From positions 5,394,001 to 5,458,000 of the forward strand of contig NZ_CP021080.1 of the NCBI RefSeq assembly GCF_000802245.2: 64,000 nt of DNA, given 5' to 3'. Below, in pieces: positions 1 to 10,795 of this stretch; position 1 is the first letter of the stretch; each line of letters begins with the position of its first letter. A program made the translations under genes and the position numbers. This DNA comes from Streptomyces pluripotens. GTDB lineage: Bacteria > Actinomycetota > Actinomycetes > Streptomycetales > Streptomycetaceae. The notes beneath the pieces are model-generated. The model searched no databases, was not told the origin of the DNA, and was given only the letters and a program-made list of their open reading frames with translations.

Positions 1-1
1 C

Positions 2-223
2 GGCATGGCCACGGTGCACCTGCTGCAGCGTGAGCCCGAGCGCAGCACGGAGTACGCCTCGCAGGCCATGGAGACCGCCAGGAAGGTCCGCTCCGAGCGT
101 GTGAACACTCGTATCCGAAAGACGGTCGACGCGGCCGTCCGTGACTACGGCGACCTCACCCAAGTGGTCGATCTCACCGATCAGCTCGCCGTCGACCTAC
201 CCGAGACTGCCGAGGCGGTCTGA
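2..223 (+). CDS. nsdA: C-terminal end of an NsdA-like regulator (partial)
   Basis: The reading frame is open from the window edge and stops with TGA at 221-223, so only about 73 C-terminal residues are visible. They form amphipathic helices (residues such as STEYASQAMETARKV) like the last repeats of a TPR-type regulator. In Streptomyces the gene just upstream of amtB is nsdA, a negative regulator of differentiation and antibiotic production. The name rests on that neighbourhood and on the helical tail, because the DNA-binding N-terminus lies outside the window. The ATG at position 5 is internal and not the real start. Confidence 0.6.
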   Translation, partial: GMATVHLLQREPERSTEYASQAMETARKVRSERVNTRIRKTVDAAVRDYGDLTQVVDLTDQLAVDLPETAEAV

Positions 224-630
224 CGCGCCCCGGCGCCCCCGAACCCCGGCCGCGGCCGGTCCTCCCGAACTGCCCGACTCGGCTCCCCCATGCCAGGTCA
301 TCGGAGAGGCCCGCCGCGGCCGGCCCGTTGTCCGCACCCAGGACGACGCCGCTCTCGCGGCTCCTTGCCCGCCGCCGTAGTCTCCGCTGCGCCCGGCCGC
401 GGTGCCCTCACCGAAGGTTGCGCCACGATAACGATCGGCGCGCCCCGCATCTGGCAGTTCATGGACGTGTAACACGCCCGGCGTCTTCGTCACCCCGGTG
501 AAACAACGAGGGGCCCCCACCGAAACCGCGCTGCGCCAATCTCGTGGCGCATAACCGGCCCACCCCTCACTGACCGGACCGCTCAGGCACCGACCCGCAC
601 GGGGCCGCACCAACCGACGAGGAGACGCCG
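224..630. other. Intergenic region ahead of amtB
   Basis: This 407-base gap has no credible gene; its open frames are GC-driven shadows. Its right half is the amtB control region, with a GlnR-type box at 489-504 and a GAGGAG ribosome binding site about 8 bases before the ATG at 631. A second GTAAC half-site at 469-473 has a poor partner. I could not assign a clear -10/-35 pair. Confidence 0.6.
489..504 (+). promoter_or_regulatory. Putative GlnR box upstream of amtB
   Basis: The sequence reads GTCAC, six bases, then GAAAC. This fits the actinobacterial GlnR half-operator gTnAC-n6-GaAAC at all conserved positions. GlnR activates amtB-glnK-glnD under nitrogen limitation in Streptomyces. The upstream a-site GTAAC at 469-473 is two bases off the ideal 22-base period, so the full double box is imperfect. 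Confidence 0.6.
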
Positions 631-2306
<1,676 letters not shown>

Positions 2307-2353
2307 CACGGCAGAGCGTCCCGAGGTAACAGCAGAAGGACAGGAGTCGCTGG

Positions 2354-4867
2354 GTGACGGGTACGGATGTGCGAACGGGAACGGAAGACTCGGGACCCAG
2401 CGGCTACGCGGCGGCCCGGCTGCGCCTCCTCACTCAGGGAGCGCGGTCCGGGCCGCCGCGCCGTGCCGCCCTCGCCGAACTGACCGACGACTGGCTCGCC
2501 GGACTGTTCACGGCAGCGGCGGAGAGCCAAGGCGTCAGCGGCGGCGTCTCGCTCGTCGCCGTCGGTGGCTACGGCCGCGGCGAGCTGTCCCCGCGCAGCG
2601 ACCTCGACCTTCTGCTGCTGCACAACGGCTCCGACACCGGTGCGGTCGCAGCCCTGGCCGACCGCCTCTGGTACCCGGTCTGGGACCTCGGCCTCGCCCT
2701 CGACCACTCCGTCCGCACACCCGTCGAGGCCCGCAAGACGGCCGGGGAGGACCTGAAGGTCCACCTCGGCCTGCTGGACGCCCGCCACCTCGCCGGTGAC
2801 CTCGGACTCACCACCGGACTGCGCACCGCCGTACTCGCCGACTGGCGCAACCAGGCCCCCAAGCGCCTCCCGGAACTCCGGGAACTGTGCGCCGAGCGCG
2901 CCGAACGGCAGGGCGAACTGCAATACCTCCTGGAACCCGACCTCAAGGAGGCCCGGGGCGGCCTCCGTGACGCCACCGCCCTGCGCGCCGTGGCCGCCTC
3001 CTGGCTGGCCGACGCCCCGCGCGAGGGACTCGCGGACGCCCGCCGCCGCCTGCTCGACGTACGGGACGCCCTGCACCTGGCCACCGGCCGCGCCACTGAC
3101 CGGCTCGCCCTGCAGGAGCAGGATCAGGTGGCGGCCGAGCTGGGGCTGCTGGACGCCGACACCCTGCTGCGGCAGGTGTACGAGTCTGCGCGTGTCATCT
3201 CCTACGCCAGCGATGTCACCTGGCGTGAAGTGGGACGTGTGCTGCGGTCACGTGCCGTCCGTCCGCGCCTGCGCAAGCTGGCGAGGGATCGGAGCGACTT
3301 CCTCAGAAGGGCGGTGACGGGCGACGGGAGGGCACCGGGGGGCGGCAGGGCGGCCGCCGAACGCTCCCCGCTCGCCGAAGGAGTGGTGGAGCAGGAGGGC
3401 GAGGTGGTACTCGCCCGCGCCGCGCGTCCCGAACGCGATCCGGTACTCCCGTTGCGCGCCGCGGCAGCCGCCGCACAGGCGGGTCTTCCGCTCTCCCTGC
3501 ACGCCGTACGGCGCATGGTCGCCACCACCCGCCCCCTGCCCGTTCCCTGGCCGGCCGAGGCCCGCGAACAGCTCGTCACCCTGCTCGGCTCCGGCCGTCC
3601 CACCGTCGAGGTGTGGGAGGCACTGGAAGCCGAGGGCCTGGTCACCCGTCTCCTCCCCGACTGGGAGCGGGTCCGCTGCCGCCCCCAGCGCAACGCCGTG
3701 CACGTCTGGACCGTCGACCGCCACCTGATCGAGACGGCCGTCCGTGCCTCCGAGCTCACCCGCCGAGTCAGCCGCCCCGACCTCCTCCTGATCGCCGCGC
3801 TGCTGCACGATATCGGGAAGGGCTGGCCCGGCGACCACTCCGTGGCCGGCGAGATCATCGCCAAGGACGTGGCGGCCCGGATCGGTTTCGACACCGCCGA
3901 CGTCGGTGTGCTCTCGACGCTCGTGCGCCACCATCTGCTGTTGATCGAGACCGCTACCCGGCGCGATCTGGAGGATCCGGCTACCGTCCGTTCGGTCGCC
4001 GAGGCCGTCGGTTCGCAGGGCACCCTGGAGCTGTTGCACGCCCTCACCGAGGCGGACGCCCTGGCCACCGGCCCGGCCGCCTGGTCCTCCTGGCGCGGTT
4101 CGCTGGTCGCCGACCTGGTCAAGCGGGTCTCGGCCGTCCTCGCCGGGGACGTCCCCGACGAGCCCGAGCCGGTCGCGCCCACCGCCGAGCAGGAACGGCT
4201 CGCAGTCGAGGCGTTCCGCACCAGCGGCCCGGTCCTCGCGTTGCGTGCCCAGAAGGAGCCGGTCGCGGCGGAGGAGCCCACAGGCGCACCCGAGCCACTC
4301 GGCGTCGAGTTGCTCATCGCCGTTCCGGACCAGCCCGGTGTGCTGCCCGCGGTCGCCGGAGTCCTTGCCGTGCACCGTCTCACCGTCCGGACCGCCGAGC
4401 TGCGGACCCTGCGCCTGCCCGATGCCGTCGACGACGCTCCGTTGCTGCTCCTGAACTGGCGGGTCGCAGCCGAATACGGCTCCCTGCCCCAGGCGGCCCG
4501 ACTGCGCGCCGATCTGGTCCGGGCCCTGGACGGCTCCTTGGACATCGCGGTCCGCCTCGCCGAACGCGACGCGGCCTATCCCCGCCGTCGTGGAGTCGTC
4601 CCGCCCCCGCCGCGCGTCACGGTCCACCCGGCGGCTTCCCGCCTGGCCACGGTGATCGAGGTCCGCGCCCAGGACGCCCCCGGGCTGCTGTTCCGCATCG
4701 GCCGGGCGCTGGAGGACGCGCGCGTACGGGTGCGCAGCGCGCATGCCTCGACGCTGGGTGCGAACGCCGTGGACGCCTTCTACGTCACCGGAGCGGAGGG
4801 CGCGCCCCTGCCGGACGGGGAGGCGGCGGCGGTGGCGCGGAAGCTGGAGGAGACGCTTCGGGCGTGA
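2354..4867 (+). CDS. glnD: PII nucleotidyltransferase/deadenylylase GlnD
   Basis: An 837-residue enzyme that modifies GlnK according to nitrogen status. In Streptomyces the modification is adenylylation rather than uridylylation. The domain order is a nucleotidyltransferase with GGYGRGELSPRSDLDLLL near residues 71-88, a central helical region, an HD phosphohydrolase domain with LLHDIGKG (His485) for removal of the group, then two C-terminal ACT domains near residues 650 and 767 for glutamine sensing. The start is GTG at 2354. It sits 47 bases after glnK and is probably the last gene of the amtB operon. Confidence 0.95.
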   Translation: MTGTDVRTGTEDSGPSGYAAARLRLLTQGARSGPPRRAALAELTDDWLAGLFTAAAESQGVSGGVSLVAVGGYGRGELSPRSDLDLLLLHNGSDTGAVAALADRLWYPVWDLGLALDHSVRTPVEARKTAGEDLKVHLGLLDARHLAGDLGLTTGLRTAVLADWRNQAPKRLPELRELCAERAERQGELQYLLEPDLKEARGGLRDATALRAVAASWLADAPREGLADARRRLLDVRDALHLATGRATDRLALQEQDQVAAELGLLDADTLLRQVYESARVISYASDVTWREVGRVLRSRAVRPRLRKLARDRSDFLRRAVTGDGRAPGGGRAAAERSPLAEGVVEQEGEVVLARAARPERDPVLPLRAAAAAAQAGLPLSLHAVRRMVATTRPLPVPWPAEAREQLVTLLGSGRPTVEVWEALEAEGLVTRLLPDWERVRCRPQRNAVHVWTVDRHLIETAVRASELTRRVSRPDLLLIAALLHDIGKGWPGDHSVAGEIIAKDVAARIGFDTADVGVLSTLVRHHLLLIETATRRDLEDPATVRSVAEAVGSQGTLELLHALTEADALATGPAAWSSWRGSLVADLVKRVSAVLAGDVPDEPEPVAPTAEQERLAVEAFRTSGPVLALRAQKEPVAAEEPTGAPEPLGVELLIAVPDQPGVLPAVAGVLAVHRLTVRTAELRTLRLPDAVDDAPLLLLNWRVAAEYGSLPQAARLRADLVRALDGSLDIAVRLAERDAAYPRRRGVVPPPPRVTVHPAASRLATVIEVRAQDAPGLLFRIGRALEDARVRVRSAHASTLGANAVDAFYVTGAEGAPLPDGEAAAVARKLEETLRA

Positions 4868-5025
4868 CCTCACGGTCGCGCGATCGCGCACGGTGAGCGC
4901 TCCCGGCCGGTCCGGGCTCGCCGTCCCCGCCCGCTGGACACAACGGGCGGGGACGAATCGCTTGCGCGGCCGGATACCCTGGAGGGCAGCCCAAAACGAC
5001 TCCGACTCCGAGGACCGACGCCACC

Positions 5026-6576
5026 GTGTTCGATACTCTCTCCGATCGCCTCTCAGCGACTTTCAAGAGCTTGCGCGGCAAGGGGCGGTTGTCCGAGGCG
5101 GACATCGACGCCACGGCCCGCGAAATTCGCATCGCGCTGCTCGAAGCGGACGTGGCCCTGCCTGTCGTACGCACGTTCATCAAGAACGTCAAGGAACGCG
5201 CGCTCGGTGCCGAAGTCTCGCGGGCCCTCAACCCGGCCCAGCAGGTCCTCAAGATCGTCAACGAGGAACTGGTCACCATCCTCGGGGGCGAGACCCGGCG
5301 GCTCCGCTTCGCCAAGCAGCCCCCCACCGTGATCATGCTCGCTGGTCTGCAGGGTGCTGGTAAGACCACCCTGGCCGGCAAGCTCGGCCGCTGGCTCAAG
5401 GAGCAGGGCCACTCGCCGCTGCTGGTCGCCTGTGACCTGCAGCGCCCGAACGCCGTCAACCAGCTCAGTGTCGTCGCCGAGCGCGCGGGCGTCGCCGTCT
5501 ACGCGCCCGAGCCGGGCAACGGCGTCGGCGACCCGGTGAAGGTTGCCCAGGACTCGATCGAGTTCGCGAAGGCCAGGGTCCACGACATCGTGATCGTGGA
5601 CACCGCCGGCCGCCTCGGTATCGACGCGGAGATGATGCAGCAGGCCGCGGACATCCGCGACGCGGTCTCCCCGGACGAGATCCTGTTTGTCGTTGACGCG
5701 ATGATCGGTCAGGACGCCGTCAACACGGCCGAGGCCTTCCGCGACGGCGTCGGCTTCGACGGTGTGGTCCTCTCCAAGCTCGACGGTGACGCCCGCGGTG
5801 GTGCGGCCCTGTCCATCCGGCAGATCACCGGCAAGCCGATCATGTTCGCGTCGAACGGCGAGAAGCTGGACGACTTCGACGCCTTCCACCCGGACCGGAT
5901 GGCCTCCCGCATCCTCGACATGGGTGACCTGCTCACCCTGATCGAGCAGGCGGAGAAGACCTTCAGCCAGGAAGAGGCCGCCAAGATGGCCTCGAAGCTG
6001 GCGTCCAAGAAGGGCCAGGACTTCACCCTGGACGACTTCCTGTCCCAGATGGAACAGGTCCGCAAGATGGGCTCCATTTCCAAGCTGCTCGGCATGCTCC
6101 CGGGCATGGGGCAGATCAAGGACCAGATCAACAACCTGGACGAGCGGGACGTCGACCGCACCGCCGCGATCATCAAGTCGATGACCCCGACGGAGCGCCA
6201 GGACCCCACGATCATCAACGGATCCCGTCGCGCCCGCATCGCCAAGGGCTCAGGCGTCGAGATCAGTGCGGTGAAGAACCTCGTCGAGCGGTTCTTCGAA
6301 GCCCGCAAGATGATGTCCCGGATGGCCCAGGGCGGCGGCATGCCGGGCATGCCGGGTATCCCCGGGATGGGCGGCGGTCCCGGCCGGCAGAAGAAGCAGC
6401 CGAAGAAGGCCAAGGGCAAGCAGCGCTCGGGCAACCCCATGAAGCGCAAGCAGCAGGAGCTGGAGGCGGCCCAGCGTCGTGAGGCTGCGGCCCAGGCCGG
6501 CAACGCGTTCGGGCTGCCGCAGCAGGGCGGCCAGGACTTCGAGCTGCCGGACGAGTTCAAGAAGTTCATGGGCTGA
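5026..6576 (+). CDS. ffh: Signal recognition particle protein Ffh
   Basis: A 516-residue SRP GTPase that binds 4.5S RNA and hydrophobic signal sequences and delivers ribosomes to FtsY. The N domain covers residues 1-95. The G domain has its P-loop GLQGAGKTTLAGKLG near residue 107, DTAGR near 200 and the TKLD-type motif LSKLDGDARGG. The methionine-rich M domain follows from about 300. The C-terminal tail of GMPGMPGIPGMGGG and Lys/Arg-rich sequence is typical of actinobacterial Ffh. The start is GTG at 5026 (VFDTLSDRL). It is transcribed apart from glnD, 158 bases downstream. Confidence 0.97.
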   Translation: MFDTLSDRLSATFKSLRGKGRLSEADIDATAREIRIALLEADVALPVVRTFIKNVKERALGAEVSRALNPAQQVLKIVNEELVTILGGETRRLRFAKQPPTVIMLAGLQGAGKTTLAGKLGRWLKEQGHSPLLVACDLQRPNAVNQLSVVAERAGVAVYAPEPGNGVGDPVKVAQDSIEFAKARVHDIVIVDTAGRLGIDAEMMQQAADIRDAVSPDEILFVVDAMIGQDAVNTAEAFRDGVGFDGVVLSKLDGDARGGAALSIRQITGKPIMFASNGEKLDDFDAFHPDRMASRILDMGDLLTLIEQAEKTFSQEEAAKMASKLASKKGQDFTLDDFLSQMEQVRKMGSISKLLGMLPGMGQIKDQINNLDERDVDRTAAIIKSMTPTERQDPTIINGSRRARIAKGSGVEISAVKNLVERFFEARKMMSRMAQGGGMPGMPGIPGMGGGPGRQKKQPKKAKGKQRSGNPMKRKQQELEAAQRREAAAQAGNAFGLPQQGGQDFELPDEFKKFMG

Positions 6577-6667
6577 CCACGCTCGCCGTACCTCGTCAGG
6601 GGCGTCCTCCGCGCGGAAGGGCGCCCTTGCGCGTGCCGGTCCTGGACCGGTGTCGTACCGTCCGGAT

Positions 6668-8620
6668 ATGACCAACCCCGCGCCGTCCCGCAAGTCGCCG
6701 GACCAGCCTTGGCGTACCGAGGGCGCGCCCGAGGAACCGTCCCAGCGGCCGTCCGGCGGGCGGAGGATGCGCGGCGGCTGGTGGCGGCTGATCCTCACCG
6801 CGCTGGTCGTGTACCTGGTCGCCAACCTGGTGTTGTCCTATTTCGACCAGGCCAACGAGCCGACGATCTCGTACACCGAGTTCAGCAAACAGGTGAACGA
6901 TGGCAACGTCGCCAAGATCTACGCCAAGGGCGACTCGATCCAGGGCCAGCTCAAGAGGGAGCAGGAGAACCCCGACGGCGGCGGGAAGTACACCAAGTTC
7001 AACACCGAGCGCCCGTCCTTCGCGGACGACGACCTCTGGGCGAACCTGACCAAGCACGACGTCACGGTCACCGCCGTGCCCGTCGTCCAGCACCGCAGCT
7101 TCCTCGCCAACCTCCTGATCTCACTGGCACCGATGCTGCTGCTGGTCGTCGTGTGGGTCCTCATCGCACGGCGGATGAGGGCGGGGCTCGGCGGCGCGGG
7201 CGGCATGCTGGGGCGCAAGGCAGCACCGAAGCCGGTCGAGCTGGTGCCGGGGGAGAAGCGCACCACGTTCGCCGACGTGGCTGGCATCGACGAGGTCGCG
7301 GGCGAGCTCAACGACGTCGTCGACTTCCTGAAGAACCCCGACGCCTATCGCCGCATGGGCGCCAAGATGCCGCGCGGTGTGCTGCTCGCCGGAGCACCCG
7401 GCACCGGAAAGACGCTGCTCGCGCGCGCGGTCGCGGGCGAGGCGGGGGTGCCGTTCTTCTCTGCGTCGGCCTCCGGGTTCATCGAGATGATCGTGGGCGT
7501 CGGTGCCTCCCGGGTACGGGAGCTGTTCGCAGAGGCCCGCAAGGTCGCTCCGTCGATCATCTTCATCGACGAGATCGACACCATCGGCCGGGCCCGCGCG
7601 GGCGGCTCCGGGATGGGCGGGCACGACGAGCGCGAGCAGACCCTGAACCAGATCCTCACCGAGATGGACGGCTTTTCGGGTGCGGAGGGTGTCGTCGTCA
7701 TCGCTGCCACCAACCGTGCCGACATCCTCGACCCGGCGCTCACCCGCCCCGGCCGCTTCGACCGGATCGTCCAGGTCTCGCCACCGGACCGCGGCGGCCG
7801 CGAGGCCATTCTGGAGATCCACACCCGCGACATCCCGCTCGCCGCCGACGTGGACCTGGCCCAGGTGGCCCGCACGACCCCCGGCATGACCGGTGCCGAA
7901 CTGGCCAACCTCGCCAACGAGGCCGCTCTGCTCGCGGTGAAGCGGAAGCAGCCGGTGGTGACCCGGTCAGACTTCTCCGAGGCCCTGGAGAAGATCCAGC
8001 TCGGCGCGGAACGCGCGCTGGTCATGCCCGAGGACGAGCGGCGGCGTACCGCCTACCACGAGAGCGGACACGCCCTGCTCGGCATGCTCCAGCCGGGTGC
8101 CGACCCCGTCCGCAAGGTCACTATCGTCCCGCGCGGTCGGGCACTCGGCGTCACCCTCTCCACCCCGGACGCGGACAAGTACGCGTACACCGAGGAGTAC
8201 CTGCGCGGCCGGATCATCGGCGCGCTCGGCGGGATGGCGGCCGAACAGGTCGTCTACGGTGTGATCACCACCGGCTCGGAGAGCGACCTGGAACAGGTCA
8301 CGAACATCGCCCGCGGGATGGTCTCCCGCTGGGGAATGAGCGAGCAGGTCGGCCGCCTGTCCGCGCTCCCGAACGACGCCCAGCAGGCCTACGGCCTCGC
8401 CGCCGCGCCGCAGACCCTCGATGCGATCGACACCGAGATGCGGCGGATCGTTGACGAGTGCTACGAGGAGGCCCGTCGCAAACTCCGCGACCACCGCGGT
8501 CAACTGGACGCCCTCGCCCGGGCGCTGTTGGAGAGCGAGACGCTGGAGGAGTCGGACGCCTACCGCATCGCGGGCATCACGCGCCTGACCAAGGACACCG
8601 ATGCGGACGACGAGGCCTAA
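6668..8620 (+). CDS. FtsH-type membrane AAA+ zinc protease (second paralogue)
   Basis: A 650-residue membrane protease. It has one span near residues 40-60, an extracytoplasmic segment, a second span near 150-172, and an AAA module with Walker A GAPGTGKT at about 240, Walker B IIFIDEID and the RPGRFDR second region of homology. The zinc site HESGH lies near residue 464, with an acidic ligand in SESDLEQ. The N-terminus is shorter and more divergent than in housekeeping FtsH, which fits an additional paralogue. No Shine-Dalgarno precedes the ATG at 6668. A TACCGT element seven bases upstream with TGCCGG 16 bases further suggests a leaderless transcript. The longer frame starting at 6479 overlaps ffh and was rejected. 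Confidence 0.9.
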   Translation: MTNPAPSRKSPDQPWRTEGAPEEPSQRPSGGRRMRGGWWRLILTALVVYLVANLVLSYFDQANEPTISYTEFSKQVNDGNVAKIYAKGDSIQGQLKREQENPDGGGKYTKFNTERPSFADDDLWANLTKHDVTVTAVPVVQHRSFLANLLISLAPMLLLVVVWVLIARRMRAGLGGAGGMLGRKAAPKPVELVPGEKRTTFADVAGIDEVAGELNDVVDFLKNPDAYRRMGAKMPRGVLLAGAPGTGKTLLARAVAGEAGVPFFSASASGFIEMIVGVGASRVRELFAEARKVAPSIIFIDEIDTIGRARAGGSGMGGHDEREQTLNQILTEMDGFSGAEGVVVIAATNRADILDPALTRPGRFDRIVQVSPPDRGGREAILEIHTRDIPLAADVDLAQVARTTPGMTGAELANLANEAALLAVKRKQPVVTRSDFSEALEKIQLGAERALVMPEDERRRTAYHESGHALLGMLQPGADPVRKVTIVPRGRALGVTLSTPDADKYAYTEEYLRGRIIGALGGMAAEQVVYGVITTGSESDLEQVTNIARGMVSRWGMSEQVGRLSALPNDAQQAYGLAAAPQTLDAIDTEMRRIVDECYEEARRKLRDHRGQLDALARALLESETLEESDAYRIAGITRLTKDTDADDEA

Positions 8621-8654
8621 GCACGCGGGGTTGCTGCGTTCAGGACATCCGCGT

Positions 8655-8681
8655 TGAGGGGCCCGGGTCGAGGGGCCCGGG
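8655..8681. repeat. Short direct repeat with palindromic core between convergent genes
   Basis: Two copies of GAGGGGCCCGGG at about 8656-8667 and 8670-8681 lie between the stops of the convergent protease and methyltransferase genes. The GGGCCC cores are self-complementary, so the pair can fold into a small hairpin. A terminator role is an inference; there is no T-run. Confidence 0.4.
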
Positions 8682-8741
8682 GACCGAGGCCGCCGCGGAG
8701 AAGGCGCTGAAGAGAGGAACCACCAAGCAGGTGCTGGGGGC

Positions 8742-9653
8742 TCAGGGCACCCGGGCTATGAGGTAACGGAAGACGTTCGGCATCCACACGGTCCCGTCCG
8801 GGCGCCGGTGCGGATGCAAGGCCTCGGTCAACTCCTTGTCGACCTGCTTGGCGTCGGTCGCTTCGATCGCCGCGTCGAACAGGCCCGTTGACAGCAGTCC
8901 GCGTACGGCGCTGCCCAGATCGGCGTACCCGAACGGGCAGACGACCCGGCCCGAGCCGTCCGGCCGGAGCCCGACCCGTTCGGCGGCCTCCTCCAGGTCG
9001 TCCCGGTGGGCGGGCCGCCAACTGTGCGCGCTGCCCAGGGGATCGACCAGTTCGGTGGCCACCCGCAACACCGAAGACGTGGCGCAGCGTTCTGGGGGGC
9101 CCCAGCCGGCCAGCACCACGGCGGCTCCGTGACCCGCCAGCGGCAGCGCCTCTACCAGCAGTTCACCGAGTCCCTCGGCGTCGCCCGGGATGCAGCCGAC
9201 CGGCTCGAAGACGGTCACCAGCGTGTAGGCGTCCGTCTTGGTGCCGGCTGCGTCCGCGGGTGAGCCCGCGATGAGTTCCACGGCCGTGTGCGTGCGCGTG
9301 GTGTACCTGCCGCCCGTGCCTCCCCTGCCATGCCCGTCGTCTCTGACGCCGCTGCCGTGCGGTGTGTCCGGCAACAGCCGTTCGCGCGCGAGGGCGAGCC
9401 GCTCCGGGGAGGAGTCGACACCGGTGACCGCGGCCCCTCTGACGGCCGCCATCAGCAGGGCGAGCCCGGAACCGCAGCGCAGGCCCAGCAGCCGGGTGGT
9501 GGGGCCCACTTCGAGCCGTTCGTAGACGGCCTCGTAGAGCGGGACGAGCATCCGCTCCTGGATCTCCGACCAGTCACGCGCGCGTGCGCACAGGTCCATG
9601 CGGGGTGCCGAGTCCGCGTGTGGCCGGTGCTGGCGCACGAGCGTAGGTGTCAT
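8742..9653 (-). CDS. SAM-dependent methyltransferase, substrate unknown
   Basis: A 303-residue class I methyltransferase fold. Motif I is LLGLRCGSGLALLMAA near residues 54-70, followed by the acidic ribose-binding GVDSSPERLALAR. The N-terminal ARDWSEIQERMLVPLYEAVYERL is typical of a Streptomyces family next to the ffh region. A Gly/Arg-rich low-complexity insert (GHGRGGTGG) lies in the middle. The ATG at 9653 was chosen because upstream sequence is arginine-rich shadow coding; there is no clear ribosome binding site. The acceptor substrate cannot be read from the sequence. Confidence 0.8.
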   Translation of the reverse strand: MTPTLVRQHRPHADSAPRMDLCARARDWSEIQERMLVPLYEAVYERLEVGPTTRLLGLRCGSGLALLMAAVRGAAVTGVDSSPERLALARERLLPDTPHGSGVRDDGHGRGGTGGRYTTRTHTAVELIAGSPADAAGTKTDAYTLVTVFEPVGCIPGDAEGLGELLVEALPLAGHGAAVVLAGWGPPERCATSSVLRVATELVDPLGSAHSWRPAHRDDLEEAAERVGLRPDGSGRVVCPFGYADLGSAVRGLLSTGLFDAAIEATDAKQVDKELTEALHPHRRPDGTVWMPNVFRYLIARVP

Positions 9654-9709
9654 AGGTAAGCGCCCCAATCCGACGACAGTCCGCCGTGCCCGGTTGTGTG
9701 GCCCCCGTG

Positions 9710-9744
9710 CCGTGCGTGCGCGCACTTGCCGTGCGTGCGCACTT
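9710..9744. repeat. Imperfect direct repeat CCGTGCGTGCGCACTT
   Basis: Two tandem copies lie 34 bases ahead of the second copy's end, at 9710-9727 (CCGTGCGTGCGCGCACTT, two bases longer) and 9729-9744 (CCGTGCGTGCGCACTT), separated by one base. Each contains a short GTGCGCAC-type palindrome. They lie 57-91 bases upstream of the methyltransferase start and could be a regulator site. Function is unknown. Confidence 0.6.
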
Positions 9745-10158
9745 CCCACGTAAGCCAGGTAACTCCCGGCTCGCGGCGCCGTCCAGGGGTCGTGTGGCCC
9801 GGCTTGGGGGACGATCGCCCGGGTGGCGAGATTTCACATCCCGGCAATCTGGGGGGCCGTACGGTGTCCGCTCCGGGTGGACGGGCCGGTGCCGGGGGGC
9901 GCCGCAGCACGCGGTAACGTCACGACCGTCACGGACGCTGAGCATGGTGAGGCCCCGTGCCGAGAGCGGCCGAAACACCTCTTGCGCGCTCGCCGGCCAC
10001 AGCCGTGCCAAGGCCCTTCGGCGGTGTCGTAGCGCCAATTACGCACCGGCTTGGTAGGAGCTGCGTGGCTTATCCGCAGATCAACGCACCCGCCCTCGTC
10101 AGGACGCATCAGTGCCAACTGACGGGTACGTGCAAATTATTTGGGATGCCCCGGAATA

Positions 10159-10184
10159 GGAACACAGCGGCACCCCCGCTCGTT
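10159..10184 (+). promoter_or_regulatory. Sigma-R-like promoter for a leaderless transcript
   Basis: GGAAC at 10159-10163 is followed by 18 bases and GTT at 10182-10184, matching the Streptomyces sigma-R consensus GGAA(T/C)-n18/19-GTT. The GTG start at 10193 lies eight bases after the -10 element, about where transcription should begin, and no Shine-Dalgarno is present. A leaderless thiol-stress-induced transcript is therefore likely. The match is by eye. Confidence 0.5.
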
Positions 10185-10192
10185 GTCATTAC

Positions 10193-10795
10193 GTGAGCAC
10201 GACACAGACACCACCTGTTCTCGCCGCAGAGCTGGCGCAGGCGTGGGCCGACATTCAGCGGTACCACCCCGAGTTGCCTGACCTTGCCGCACCAGAGTCC
10301 CTGATCGGGGAGTCGTCGTCCGCATGCGGTCACGAACTCTCCTTCGAGCGACTGCTCCATGAGGCAGTCCACGGCATCGCCGCTGCCCGCGGAATCCGCG
10401 ACACCTCCCGGGCCGGCCGCTACCACAACCGCAGATTCCTCGCGATCGCCGAGGAGCTGGGCCTGGACCATCCGGAGGAACCGCATCCCAGCAGCGGCTT
10501 CTCGCTGGTCACGCTCAACGCCGAGGCGAAGCGGCGCTACCGCCCGACCATCGAGAGGCTGCAGCGTGCGCTGAAGGCGCACACGGCGGCCACCTCAGCG
10601 GACACCTCCCGTACCTTCCGCGGTCCGGCCGCCCGGCACGGCTCCTCCGGTGGAGGTGTCCGGGTCAAGGCGGTCTGTGACTGTGGTCGCAACGTCCGGG
10701 TGGTCCCGTCGGTCCTGGCCCAGGCCCCGATCGTCTGCGGCGGCTGCGGCAAGCCGTTCCGGATCCCCGAGGTAGTGGGGGCGGCGGCGAGCTGA
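10193..10795 (+). CDS. SprT-like zinc metalloprotein with C-terminal zinc ribbon
   Basis: A 200-residue protein. A helical N-terminus is followed by HEAVHG near residue 62, an HExxH zinc site, then RYHNRRFLAIAEELGL, which supplies the third histidine and the SprT-type helix. The C-terminus has CDC and, 17 residues on, CGGC, which looks like a zinc ribbon. SprT/Spartan relatives cleave DNA-crosslinked proteins, but this small actinobacterial form is uncharacterised, so the substrate is unknown. The start is GTG at 10193, apparently leaderless. A perfect hairpin lies right after the stop. Confidence 0.75.
   Translation: MSTTQTPPVLAAELAQAWADIQRYHPELPDLAAPESLIGESSSACGHELSFERLLHEAVHGIAAARGIRDTSRAGRYHNRRFLAIAEELGLDHPEEPHPSSGFSLVTLNAEAKRRYRPTIERLQRALKAHTAATSADTSRTFRGPAARHGSSGGGVRVKAVCDCGRNVRVVPSVLAQAPIVCGGCGKPFRIPEVVGAAAS

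Larger units (their letters stand above)
9654..10192. other. Long divergent intergenic region
   Basis: This 539-base gap separates the minus-strand methyltransferase from the plus-strand SprT-like gene. Several overlapping open frames exist on both strands but none shows codon bias or a recognisable protein. It holds the imperfect direct repeat at 9710-9744 and, at its right end, a sigma-R-like promoter at 10159-10184. The stretch near 10130-10160 is unusually AT-rich for this genome. Confidence 0.6.

Noticed and set aside
9686..10118. Several overlapping small frames on both strands in the long gap
   Set aside because: They conflict with each other, lack ribosome binding sites and have inconsistent third-position composition.
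10153..10157. GGAAT as an alternative sigma-R -35 element
   Set aside because: The distance to GTT would be 24 bases, outside the 18-19 range; GGAAC at 10159 fits better.
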